Below, piece by piece: positions 10,840-22,452 of a DNA stretch of 64,000 bases (within the stretch, counting starts at the first letter, position 1; each line of letters opens with the position of its first letter). The position numbers and the translations under genes are program-made. The DNA comes from Typha latifolia (taxonomy: Eukaryota; Streptophyta; Magnoliopsida; Poales; Typhaceae): assembly GCA_019914945.1 (NCBI GenBank), contig CM034108.1, positions 5,652,001-5,716,000 on the forward strand. Reading direction: 5' to 3'. A model generated the notes under the pieces. It did no database searches. It was not told the origin of the DNA and saw only the letters and a program-made list of their open reading frames with translations.

Positions 10840-11418
10840 TGATATGACTAGGATTTGAGTTAATTATCTCGAGTTGAGTTTATTTTGTTTTCTTTCTAGA
10901 ATAAATTATTTTCTATGGTCGCGTTCGAATACAAGGAAGTCGCATTCGAATGACTTTGTTTGAATGCAAGGAAGTCACGTTCAAACACCCTCGTTCGAAC
11001 GTCTACATATGTTCACAAATATAGAGGACGTGTTTAGCACATTTGATGTTGCGTTCGAATGCCCTTTTCGATTGAATGCTTGCATACGTTAGCAAATATA
11101 GTGAACGTATTTATCACGTTCAAATATGTTCGAATGCAATCGGTGAATCTGCACTCTTTCTAGGGCTTTCTTTTGACTGTTTTGCTTGTTAGGTTAGTCG
11201 CTAAATATACGAAAGTCAACCTTATAATCATTATTGAATGAATTAAGTTCTTCCCTAAATCTTCTCCTCTCGTTCTCTCTCATTCTCTCCCACCATGGCT
11301 ACACCGTCTCTAATCTCCTCGACTGGCCTATCCCCCTAGACCCTTAGGAAAGACCCCTTCTTCCACTTCTTCTACTCTCTTTATACCCAAATATTTCCAT
11401 TGAATCAAGATCACATCA
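10840..11418 (+). mobile_element. G1 3' LTR
   Basis: Begins TGATATGACTAGG right after the polypurine-like tract and ends near AAGATCACATCA. It carries repeated TTCGAATG/TTCGAACG boxes, like other LTRs here. Length about 579 bases; the right end is by analogy to GATCGTATCA ends and is approximate. Confidence 0.65.
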
Positions 11419-13890
11419 AAATTCTGCCCATCCTAAACATCTTGCACCATCACATTCTCATCCCAAGTGATATAAAAAAGATAAGAAAAACACTCTGCCA
11501 AAGAGGAGTCCCAAATCCAAATATCAATCAAAAACTTAACTCTCTTTCGTTCATTTACTTTCCACTGTAAACCCAAAATTGATCCCTGCTGCATGACTCC
11601 CCTCGAAAAGGAGAAAATTATGGTGGAGCTCACTAGCTTAAAAGATTTCATACGACTCTTTTATAGTATCTTTGCATCAATTAAAGATCACATACGATTA
11701 TTCGAGTTAAATAATCTCTACCACCATTTGCAGGTAAAAATTTATTTAACTCCTTTAGATTGAGTATGCCCATACTCTCATATTCTTTCCTCGTGCACAC
11801 TTTATCCCAATTGACCAATGCAGAGCCTTTCTTTCTCTGACTGAGTATCATGCCATAAGAAATTCCTTGTTGGCTTATCTATTCTCTTCCTCAACCAAAT
11901 CGGCATATTAAAAAAGGCCAAGTAGTACAAAGGAATAGCACTCAAAATAGAACCCCATCCAGAGATAACAGCTTACCCTTCCAATCAGTTAGTCTTTCCT
12001 CAATTTTTTCAATAATATGCATCCAATCCTACTTCCTCTGTTTACTACTCAAAGCAATATAATAAGAATTTTTAATACAGTAACTTCAGTTTCCTCAGTT
12101 TGCACAAACAATAAAGTATCATCTGCATACTAGAGATTTATCACTCTATTTATTATCATATCACAACCCCAACTCCCAAATAATTAGCCCTATGTACCAT
12201 TCTATATAAACCATCAGCCTCCAATAAAAAGATAACGAGATAACAGGTCCCCTTGTTTGAGACATTTTTACGAATTGGGTCAAATTGGATCGTATCAAGG
12301 GGAGATTGGGCTTAATAGATTAAGTGTTATTTGCTTTAATTAGAGTTTTATTAGGTTAGAATTTATTAGTTAACTAATTCAGCTCTGCGTAGTTTTAGAA
12401 AAATATTCGAAGGATATTTCACGGATGACCAAATATTATGAAACCACTTGGAGAAGATCTAAGACGTCCTGATCTACAACTTTTATATTCAAGGTTTTTC
12501 CAGATTCGTACTCTATTTATGACAGAACAAAAAATCAAATCGAGAAGGATAATAAGGCTGATTTAGCTAAGTCATGTTTATCTCGTATATAAGCCCTTAA
12601 GGCAAGTTAAATTAAGTTATGTAACCCTCTATAGCAAGTTGTAGTTCGAGTCGTATAAGCCTTCAGGGTTAGTTTAAGGCAAATCCTAATTAGAGCCATA
12701 TAAGCATTTAGGACTAATCCGAGTAAGACTCATTGTACCCCACCTCTATATTTAGAGGGCTGGGCTTCTTTATTTATTTATCCAAGCATTGAGAGTTAAT
12801 TGAGTTTAGTTTTCTTATTATCGTATTTACCATTTTATTGTAACCAGTAGATCGTATTTATTTTTCTAAGAGTAGATCTAAGTTAGAAACTATAATTCTA
12901 CATCCAACTCATAGCCACCATCACCTCTAGTAGCTATCCTATCCTACGGCCATCCACCACTATCCTTGGCCATCCGCCACCCTCCGACGACTGCTGTAAT
13001 GTCAGATATTTACTATTCTACCTCGTTCTAACATTGCTCCTCTATTTTAATTATACCTTTCCATCCAGACATCCAATTGACGTGAAACTAAAGCCATTAG
13101 AACCTATCTAGGCTACCATCACCTAAATTTTTATAATTTTCTTATGTCCATATCAGTCCATGTAACAAGACATTTTCTGCATTTAAAATAACTACCAAAC
13201 CCCCAATTATAAATGATAATGGATGACTCAGTAATTACAGATGGCTTAACCCATTCGGTCCACTACACTAGAAAAGCTCTCCTCGTCAAAATATTTGCCA
13301 AAAGATCCCATCTAATCTTTTCATCAGCTTTCTCAAAGTCAAGTTTTAATATAATACCCTTTCCTTTTAGCTTTTTAATCCAAAGATTATTTCATGAGTA
13401 CACCATGCCATCAAGAATATATCTCTCTTTTAAAAAGGCACTTTGATATTCGTCAATCAGATTATCCATCGCTGTGCACAAACGAGTAGTCAAAACTTTT
13501 ATAATCATCTTATAACTACAATTCAATAAACTAATTGGTCAAAATTCTTCAATTCTTTCAGTTTTACTTATCTTTGGGATAAAACAAATCATAGCATAGT
13601 TAAGTCTTCGAATACTACACTTTCTAGTATGAAAATAAACAATGTCAGGACCTCCTCCTTGATCTTTGATCAAAAGTGATGAAAAAATCTCATCCTAAAA
13701 CCATCCAGGCCCAGAGCTTTATTCTCAACCATGCATTGAAAAAACAGTCTTGTGGACTTTTTTCTTCCTTAAAAGGCATAATTTGCTCCTCACTTTGCTC
13801 AGAGTTTAACTTATTCTTAAGCCAAATTTCCTCGGTCATTCTTAATCTCCAGTCAACCACAGAACCAAAACTTTTTTATAAAAATCTGTG
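11419..13890 (-). pseudogene. LINE (non-LTR) reverse transcriptase remnant, split
   Basis: Read on the - strand from 13.9 kb leftward: LDGFRMRFFHHF (GPDGF-type motif), ILKLDFEKADEKIRWDLL (palm motif A), then RQGDPLS, the YADDT active-site motif at 12115-12129, and finally KFLIDIWIWDSSLAECF near 11520-11600 (C-terminal LINE region). Multiple stops and frameshifts. A solo LTR at 12266-13167 interrupts it between the palm motif A and RQGDP regions. Confidence 0.8.
12266..13167 (+). mobile_element. Solo LTR, family A, inside the LINE
   Basis: About 902 bases starting near TTTTACGAATTGGG (family start TGATGCGAATCGGG) and ending GTAACA. It is flanked by the direct repeat AGACAT at 12260-12265 and 13168-13173, which fits a 5-6 bp target duplication. 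LINE sequence continues across it. Contains CCTCTATATTTAGAGGGCTGGGC, the family's promoter region. Confidence 0.85.
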
Positions 13891-15998
13891 ATGTGACTGT
13901 ATATGTCGTAGTTGTATATACGTACTTAGCACGTAGAACCTTTCTTCTTCAAATATCATTGTCATCTTGCTAGTAATAGATATATGCAAAGATAAGTTAA
14001 TGGCCTAGCTTCGGGTTTCAAGTCAATAATAAATAACCATAAGTTAACAACATCAGATCGCTGTTTACCTCATAGGAGAGATGTATACATAGTATTGTGA
14101 CTTGTTGGACTAGAACTACTTCCGAGTCTTCGCGCCGGTCATATTCGGACTCACACACTTGTATCCAACGTAAGATTTAATAGTAGAAAAGACGACGTGC
14201 TTTCGTGGAAACGTGAGGTTTTTTTTTTTCTAACAGTCGTGGAACGAAGATGACAAATGATGATGTTTCTCTCAAGCTTCACAACAGAAGTGATAAGCAC
14301 TTATAAGGATGAGGTTCTTGGAGTAATCTTGGCCATTCATGAATGCAGACTGTCAGTATTTTCTTAATTTCTTCTCTTTTGATGTGGATGTGCAATCTCA
14401 TGTACTATATCTTTTCATAAATACTTAAGTTTAAAGTGATTCATTACTATGGAGTGAAGGTTCCATGACCACGCATGCTGATCAATTTTCACCAAAGTGT
14501 ATCTTCAGATGCTTTTCACAAGAATAGAGACCTACATATCTCAATCGTTTTTCTTCTTCTTTTTCTTTCACTAGATTTACTTCAAAGATAGTGTTATAGG
14601 TCCTTTATTAAGCCCCTTTATAATGCTGCAATGCAAAAGTTGGCAATCAATAGGTGGACCAGGAGATAGAAGCACGAGAATTTGGCAATCAATAGTTGGC
14701 CGATTCCAATCCTAACGTGCAAGTCTTTTTTATTATTATGCATTGTTATTACTTACTATGCATGCCCATATAATAATACGACATCTAAGGAGAGGCTCCT
14801 TCTCCTCCTACAATTAGAGAGGCTCTATAATTCAAACAAACACATAGAGAAGATAACTTATTGACTTGTGGTAGAAATCATTTGCCTCATTTTGTCACCC
14901 ACCAAATAAATGGTGACTTGTAGCAGAAAACAGTACAAGAGAGCCCTATCACTGCAGAAAATTTGCTAGTAACAACAATCTAAGCTAAGCATCAGTAGTT
15001 ACAGCAATAGAAAGTTTGGAATTTCTTCACGACCACTATTCCTACATTCTCCGGTGATATCACTACAAGGGATCAATTCTCCCTTGAGAATATTGCAATT
15101 ATTCACAAAATCTTGCTAAATCATATGTATACGGAAAGATAATACCATAGTACATTTAAGAAATCCAAAGCTTTAGACTCTGTAGGTAGAATTGACAAAC
15201 AAATGAAAGATATTTTCTTTGAGTTAATTAACTCACAGCTATTGCCTATTTTCACATTGAGACCTTAGCTGTGCACAATCTCTCAAATGCATCTTCCGTT
15301 ATTACTCTTGAATCTTTAAGTTAATAAGAAAGAAAGAAAAGTTAAAGGTAGAATGGTTATTTGACATTTTTCGTTAAGAATAACAGAGCAAGAAATAAGT
15401 GCTAAGTTAAAATTTGTAGATTAGAGTAACAGTAGGGAGTTATTTAAATATCTCAAGATATTGAAAGTATGAATTCGGAAGCAGTGCGACAAGAACAAAT
15501 TAATGTATAATTCGAAGTTTGAAATGAATTTTTTTCTAAAATTTAGGTACGTGTTTCCTTCTAAAATCTCTTATTTGTGTGTATACCCTCCTAAAGTTGA
15601 TATTCCCTTAAAATCATAATGGAGTTGTTTCTAACTGTCAAAATGAAAGACTAATTTCACTACCTTAATTTAATTCTATTTTTTAACTTTAGTTTCTGTA
15701 TTTGATACTTCTTCATTTTCTTAACAATCTTATTTGGAGTTGATCCCTAATTAATTCTTCTCAAAATAATACCGAGATAGCTTTTTCTCATCTTATTATT
15801 TTTCTTGTATATCCTTCTAAATTTAGTATTTGTACCTTTCAAAACCTATTGTTTGCATCGATAGCATAGGTACCCTACTACTACTACTTTTAATTATTAT
15901 TATTATTATTGTTAATAATTATTATTATTATTATTGATGACTGTATGTTAAAATCTAAACCATTTAATAGGTTAAATGATAAATATGCACTTAAAATG

Positions 15999-16470
15999 TG
16001 TTACAAACTAGATCTAGAATGATTTGGACATAAAAAAATTATGAAAATTTACATAGTGGTAACTTCGAAGTTAGGGTTTTAATGGTTTTATTTTCACCTA
16101 AATTAGATATCAAGCTGAAAAGATATAAATAAAATAATGGACAGATTGGTAAATATCTAATGTTACAATAGTCGTCAGATGATAGTCGATGGCCAAGGAT
16201 GGTAGTAGATGGCCATAAAGTAAGGTGGATCGTGGTGGAGGATAGTAGTTAGGATTTGAGTGCTTGGAAGGGTTCTACGATTATGATCTACCTCTATAAA
16301 AATAAATGTGATCTAACGACTACGATAAAATAGTAAACACATTAATAATAAAATAACTAAACTCAATTATTTTTCAATGCTTAGATTATTAAATAAAAAA
16401 AACTTAACCCCTCTATATATAGTTAACTTAACCTACATGTTTGTTTAAATTTAATTAACAGATCTAACAA
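15999..16470 (-). mobile_element. LTR family A fragment upstream of P2
   Basis: Starts TGTTACAAACTAGATCTAG and follows the family A sequence (AAAATTATGAAAATTTA, GATGGTAGTAGATGGCCA, CCTCTATATATAG). It is absent from U6 at the matching place. It lies roughly 300 bases upstream of the P2 TATA box, so it may affect expression; that is inference. Confidence 0.65.
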
Positions 16471-16697
16471 CAAAGTACTTTTTGTACGTATTCAATAAAT
16501 TATAAGACTTGATTTATAACTAATAGCAATATAAGGTGTAAATCATAATTTCGTTAAAAAGGGAGAGTGTCGTATACAAATTTTCCTAAAGTTTAATTGC
16601 TTAGTTAATGATTAGTTGTGTATGGTTTTTGGGTAACCATGGGAAAACAAGGACTTTTAAGGAGAATTGAAGTAAAAACCTAATGTAGACAGGATTT

Positions 16698-16773
16698 GCC
16701 TTGTAGATATTTTTCTAGGAGCAAAGAAACAGTCTAACTAGCTACCTAGAGAAGGAATTTGTGCTTATAAATA
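16698..16773 (+). promoter_or_regulatory. P2 core promoter: TATA box, ACGTG element lost
   Basis: TATAAATA at 16766-16773, 72 bases before the ATG, in the conserved context GTGCTTATAAATAGT. The upstream GATATTTTTCTA..GAGCAAAGAAACAGTC is kept. The GGACGTGT seen in P1, P3 and P4 reads GCCTTGT here. Confidence 0.6.
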
Positions 16774-16837
16774 GTGGTGCCAGTACTCAAGCATGCAATA
16801 TTTATTACCACAGCCTGATCTCTCTCCCATAGAATTA

Positions 16838-17641
16838 ATGGCTCCTAAGAAGATTTTCCTTGCTTTTGTAATCCTTCTCTTGGCTGTCATTGGAGATGTC
16901 ATCTCTCATGTGAGGGCTGCAGATGGTTTTAATGCCCATAATACCCTAGTCCCAAATATGCCGGTTTGCGGATCCCACTGCCCACCCAGTGGACAACCAT
17001 ACACTCATTATGGAAGACACTATAGGGGTGGATATGGCGTACCAAACACTAGGGGAGGAAACCCAAACAGGCCTACACACCCATACAATAGGGGAGGAAA
17101 CCCAAATATTCCTCGTCCGCCTCCTCCCCCTGCTACAACCACCAACGAAAAGAAGAAAAGTTCTACCATAGGTCAGTTTTATTGGATCATTTCTTCTCTA
17201 ACACTACTCCTTAATATCCTCGAAATATTGTAGAGGTTTTGTGTGTATATTCTTTTAGTCTCTCCAAGGATTATCCTAAATTTGATTCATTTGACAGAAA
17301 GAGATTTTATAAATATATATATATCATAGTCTCCTCTCGGTTAAATTAAAGATTATTCATGGGTTATTGAGCATACACACGTAAATATAAAGTCTAGAAG
17401 GGATACACCAAGAAAAAAGCATTTTAAATATTTAAACAGAAAAAGCCAAATATTTTAGTAGGCCTAATTTAATAATTGTAATTAGATGGATGAAGGTTTT
17501 CGGATGGCCTAACACTAATTAAGCCTAGGACTTTCTGATTTAAACAGTGTTAATTTAATAGTTCAGTTCTTTATCTTTATAATGTTCTTACAATTCTAAC
17601 CATATTCTTTGTAATTTAAATTTTCAGGTAGCACCCCTTAG
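16838..17641 (+). CDS. P2: small secreted Gly/Pro/Tyr-rich peptide precursor (two exons)
   Basis: Exon 1 is 16838-17171, intron 17172-17627 (donor TAG|GTCAGT, acceptor TTTTCAG|GT), exon 2 17628-17641, giving 115 residues ending SSTIGSTP. Signal peptide residues 1-27 (..ISHVRA), then a CX3C pair (CGSHC), a Tyr/Gly/Arg-rich middle with repeated RGGNPN units, a PRPPPPP run and NEKKKSSTIG. Family unknown; secretion is inferred from the signal peptide. Without splicing the frame would run to 17233 and add 19 mostly hydrophobic residues. Compared with P3, an 8-base deletion in the intron removes the nearby stop, so that tail is probably an artefact or a retained-intron form. P2 and P3 are the best-preserved members. 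Confidence 0.7.
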
Positions 17642-17852
17642 TGTTCAAGATCAAAAGTTTGTTACGCATCAGCCTCCCTTCTCGTCCCTGCAGTGGTTCT
17701 CTTAGAATAAAAGTGAAATTACATCAATATTGTGGAATAAATATGTCTACCTCTTAATTATAGTAATACTTTATAACTAGGTTGCTCTTTGTACTTAATT
17801 TGGTGTTATTCCTATGTATGCTTGTACTCATATGTATGTGTCCTTACCATCT

Positions 17853-17858
17853 AATAAA
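17853..17858 (+). terminator. P2 polyadenylation signal
   Basis: AATAAA in the block TCTAATAAATGTCTA, conserved at the same place downstream of P3 (38158-38163). It is eroded in P1 (CTTATAAACGTCTA) and P4 (CTAATAGATGTCTA). Confidence 0.5.
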
Positions 17859-18738
17859 TGTCTACTCTAGATTATAAAATGGCTCTGATAATTTACTTCT
17901 TTTTATTTTGAAGAAAGTCCACGGACTTGATCATGTAATTCATTTCAAATAATCGATTACAACATGATACAATAGCAGAAATAGAGAATAGGGTAAGAGT
18001 CGTAAGAACAAGTCTTATACTTCCCAGTATTATAGACGAAACAATAATAAAAGTAGGTATCAATCACTCGAGCACAATAATAACAGAGGAGCTAGAATAG
18101 CATAAATCTTGAAAAGCTGAACACTCAACTAAGGAGCAATCCTAGGCAGAAAAATAGGCTCACTAGTGACAAAGTCCAATGAATTTAACAAACACATGAG
18201 GACCCCCATTTGTGAAGACCCGTGAATCCAAGAGTAAAACTAAGAACAATCAAAGAAGAAAAAGAAAACAAATGAGGAGGGGCAGAGAGCAAAAGATCTC
18301 CCTATTATATCCTATTATATCCAAAGAGGACATTCATTATTACAAAAATGAAGACCTAAACAGGGCAAAGCCATGGCAGATCCTAGCAATTGGCAAGGCT
18401 GAAAGCAAGGCGAGGCGCGATGAAGCATGGAGTGATGTGAGGACGAGTCGAGATCGAGACTAGCAGCTATTGTGCGCGGGTAGAGACAGAGACTAATGAG
18501 ATCCATAGTACCTAGCTCAAACCATGGTAACACGGAAGGTCAAGGAGGGGATCGGGGCGAGATCCACGATACTCGACTCCAACAACTGCGACATGGATGG
18601 CCGCGACACAGATGAGAGAGAAGATGTGAGACGGATGGTAATAGGGAAAAGAGGAGAGAAGATAGCAAAACCAATAGAGGGAGAAAACTATTGTCCCCTC
18701 CGCTTAGCCCTTGGCTAGGCAGAGGGGAGAGGAGAGAA

Positions 18739-19028
18739 TGTAACAACCCAACTTTATATATATATATATATATATAACTAGATACATGGCACGACCACAG
18801 TGTAACCGGCCTCGTGCCATGCAGTGGCAGGAAGGGGGCATGCCACGCATCCCCTCGCATCGCCGCAGCCACCCGCCAAGACCCTCCCCCACCGCCTTCC
18901 CTCCCTCTCTTTAAATCTCTCTCTCTCTATCTCTCTCTCGGTCACTCTACTCTCTCTCTACTCTCTCTTGCACTCCTTCCTCTTCTCATTGCCAACGTCG
19001 GCCCGCCACCGCCGGTGAGAAGCTCTTC

Positions 19029-19105
<77 letters not shown>

Positions 19106-21818
19106 ATGCCCAAGCTTGGGCTCGTCGGAGTCGAGTTGCCAGTGAGAGGCCGGCCGCTGGCTGGCCAGCAGCGGTCGGTGCCCTCCCCGCCGGCCCGGGT
19201 CCGCAACCTCCTCCCTCACCTTCTCTCTTTCTTCTCTTTCTTATCTCCTCTTCTTCTTCTTCTTCTTCTTTTTCTCTCTTTCTTTCTTTCTTTTTCTCCT
19301 CCTCCCTCAGCTCCTTCTCCTTCTTTCTGCACATTGCTAGGCCGAGCCGAGCACTGATGGCAGAATTTACTTATTTTATTTATTTATTTATTTATTTATG
19401 TTATTTATTTAGGTTTTTTTCTTCTTAATTAGTACAAGTAGATTATTTAGACATTAACTATTGTAATAATATTATATATCCTTCAATATAATTTTATTAA
19501 TGATAATTTTTATAATTTATGATTAATTAGGTATAAATATAAGTAATACTCATATTTATTTATTTATATCTCTATTAGATTAATATATAGATTTGTAAAT
19601 TATAATTATCAAATTTATATACTAATATTTTTATGAGATACATTTTAAATAATTCTAATAATTTATTATACATTATTATTTTGTAACAAATAGGATAATC
19701 GGCTTATGTATTTATTTATTATTTTATAAAGTAATGACTACATAGTCCCTAATTAATCAAGATATAATTTAATTATAATTAGGTTTTTATCTATATTTAT
19801 ATTTTATTTATAATTAAAAATCTAATTAGGTTTTACTCTACATTTATATTTTATTTATAATTAAAAATCTAGCCAGTTATAAAAATAAGTAGAAATTCTA
19901 AAATCTAATAAATCATCATATTTTACTCGAACGGATTATAATGGGGATAAACAACTAACTTTATGTTACTTAAACATTTTCAGATCCGGAACCCCTTATT
20001 TGAGACCCCGTGGACCTTGCTAACGATAAGTGTCCCTCGGTTAATTGACGGACGTGAGAAATGCGTGGTTTGTATCTTCTAATCAAACGGTGAGTAGTCT
20101 TATCCCCTAGATCCCTTTCTCAAATTAGGTTATATTATATATTATGTACATGTATGTTTTTGCCTCCAGCATGATTATATGACTTTATCTAGAGATGATT
20201 ACAGTCGAGCATATTTTTATCATGCATATAATTAGACTGATCTTGGATATGAGTACGATGATGATAAATAGAGATGATGAGAGATGATTATACTGCTGTA
20301 AGGTTATGTCCAATTGATCTGTAGCATGGGTATGCATGTAATAGGTTAGCATGAGTATGCATGTGTTGACTATATAGTTGGAGACTATATTGCATCATTT
20401 TTCTCTTAATTCTTATTCCACCTAAATTCCTATTATGCATTGACTTGTATCATACTGGATATATGCATATGATATACCATTTAGAAAGAAAGTATGAAAT
20501 GTGATTTATAGGATGGTTGATAAAAAGCGTGAGGATACTCGAGTGGGCGTGAGGGTTAGGACGCGCTTAGTGGATGATTGATCGCTCGACATAGTCGCGA
20601 TCCTGTTGGCCTTACGTCCGAGGTCGTTAGTCTGTGTGCGCAGCAGACATTCGGGCACATGCCGTTCGTTAGGGCATATGTGGCGAGTTATCCTCGCGAG
20701 ATTTCTATCAGCTAAAAGGGTGCCCGGTCTGGATGGATGTTGATACCCTTAGCGGACGGCAGGGTATGGTTATATTTGAGATACTCCTTGCGGATAGCAG
20801 AGTATGCTTTGAGCCTTCGGGCATGATGTTGAGACCGGGTACCGGGTGTTGATTGTGCATAGTGGTCTAGTATGATGATGACATATAAAGATGACATTGA
20901 TGACTGAGATGTTGAGAAATACATATAATTTTATTATCATCTGATTACCTGATTATTGAGTTGTCAATATACATCATATATGGTTGCATTTGATATCATA
21001 GCATGGTCATGGTCGGCATGCATCATGTGTTATATTTGATAGAGAGTTATGATGATCATATAACATGGAGATTTGTTTATTCATTGTCGAGGATTATATA
21101 CTTTTATCAGTATGACATGTTATCTATTTTTCATTTATGTATTATTGAGAATACATTCATATAATCGTTCATGACATGATGCTCTTTCGATTTATATTAT
21201 TCAAGTACATGATTTACTCTCTGTTTGGCATCACTGATTCGGGATAAGGTCTATTTACTGAGCCTTTTGCTCATGACTCTCTTTATTTCTTTTCTAACCC
21301 TCTAGATATTATGATACGTGATAGCGACTTAAGATATTATGATAAGATATTTTAAAGCAAGGATGAGGTGAGCTACAGACGTGAAGCGGTATAAAAGATA
21401 GTTTAACCAGACTTTGAGTTGTATCGTTGTTTGTTATATTTGTACCTTATTGTATCAGATGATGATTTGTATAGTACATGTCAGATTATAGAGCACTTGT
21501 GTATCAGTTGTTTAGTTGTATCTTGATAATTTGTTGTGGCCTATGTGGGCCCTACCAGATTATGTAGTGGTCTAGTGTATATTATTATGGATTTGGATAT
21601 TCATATGTTAATAAGTTTATTTGGCTGATAGTATGATGTATTTGGTGATAGATTATGTGATATGGATAGGTTAACAGGTTTTATTTGATGATGTCATGAT
21701 TATATGTGCATAGGAGAGTATATGTGCGTGACGGGCCCCGCTTGTCCTGTCACATGTGCCGCGCGTGCCATGTGGGCGCGTGGGCGTGCACGTGCCTGTG
21801 TCGGGCGGGGGCGTTACA
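18739..21818 (+). mobile_element. 3,080-bp solo LTR, probably Tekay/Del-type gypsy
   Basis: Starts TGTAACAACCC and ends GGGGCGTTACA, flanked by perfect 5-bp repeats GAGAA (18734-18738 and 21819-21823). LTRs of about 3 kb starting TGTRACRACCC are typical of Tekay/Del chromoviruses; the lineage is by that resemblance only. Orientation follows the TGTAACAACCC start. No internal coding region remains. Open frames in it are low-complexity. Confidence 0.8.
19029..19108. repeat. (CT)n microsatellite
   Basis: About 80 bases of nearly pure CT repeats within the long solo LTR, followed by more pyrimidine-rich sequence to 19330. It gives the spurious Ser/Leu and Arg/Glu frames on either strand. Confidence 0.95.
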
Positions 21819-22014
21819 GAGAAGCTGCTGGAGTTAGTGGGGAAGACCCTCTTGACGAGAGGAGGAAAACCCCACTAGGGGGAGAAAACCGTTCTTCCTT
21901 CCACCTAGCTCTTGGTTAGGCGGTAAGGAGAGGAATAAAGCCGCTGGAGGTGGCAAAGAAGACCCTCTTAGTGAGATTTACCCTCTTAGTGAGATTTATT
22001 CTCTTGTCTCTCTT

Positions 22015-22300
22015 GTCTGGCTATGTTATTGTTGAAGGACCATTTGCACCAAAAAGAAATATCCATTTTTTAATTGGATAATGACATTAAACTATATTGA
22101 TTTAATAATATAAAGTTAATTTTACTAGGTAAAACCTATATTTTCTTCTTTCACCTCTCCCACCTCAAGACCTGCGATCTCCACCTCGATCATAAATCCC
22201 TTTATGTTATGCATCATTATTAATATTTTGAGAGAAGTATTATGCACTAATATTAATTACTATATTGGTTAAGGTTTGATTTTCTTTAAAACGCTCTTAC
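22015..22300 (+). repeat. Displaced 3' flank of unit U2
   Basis: Matches 38213-38510 downstream of P3: AAGGACCATTTGCA, CGACCATAAATCCC-like and GAGAGAAGTATTATGCA words in the same order. Together with 17640-17896 it shows the size of the insertion between them. Confidence 0.7.
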
Positions 22301-22452
22301 TTGTTTGAACTTAATGTGATCTGATGACGAGTATACATGATCAGGGAGAAGTTAACCCCATTGCAGTTGAAACATATTAACCCCATTGCCTCACCCGAGA
22401 TTGATCCTTTACTTTTCAAAGCGACAAGAGATGGCTTGCCGTGAAGCTAGTG

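Larger units (their letters stand above)
13888..17900 (+). repeat. Array unit U2 (R, Q and gene P2)
   Basis: R block (about 13888-14440): TATTGTGACTTGTTGGAC, CGCGCCGGTCA, GGCCATTCATGAATGC. Q block (about 14880-15980): AATGGTGACTTGTAGCAGAA, GATATCACTACAAGGG, GGTAGGTAGAATTGACAAAC. Then the P2 gene with its flanks. The order and most of the sequence match U6 at 35333-38520. An LTR piece (15999-16470) has inserted between Q and P2. Confidence 0.75.
17900..22010. mobile_element. Composite insertion in the 3' flank of P2
   Basis: The 3' flank of P2 matches that of P3 up to about 17896 and resumes at about 22015 (GTTATTG.TGAAGGACCATTTGCA). The intervening ~4.1 kb is therefore inserted. It consists of about 1.0 kb of unidentified DNA split by a 3,080-bp solo LTR. 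The outer part contains a near-exact direct repeat CCCTCTTAGTGAGATTTA (about 21963-21998). No coding domain was seen, and the class is unknown. Confidence 0.6.

Noticed and set aside
18814..19428. 204-residue Ser/Leu-rich frame
   Set aside because: Translation of a CT microsatellite and pyrimidine-rich tract within a solo LTR.
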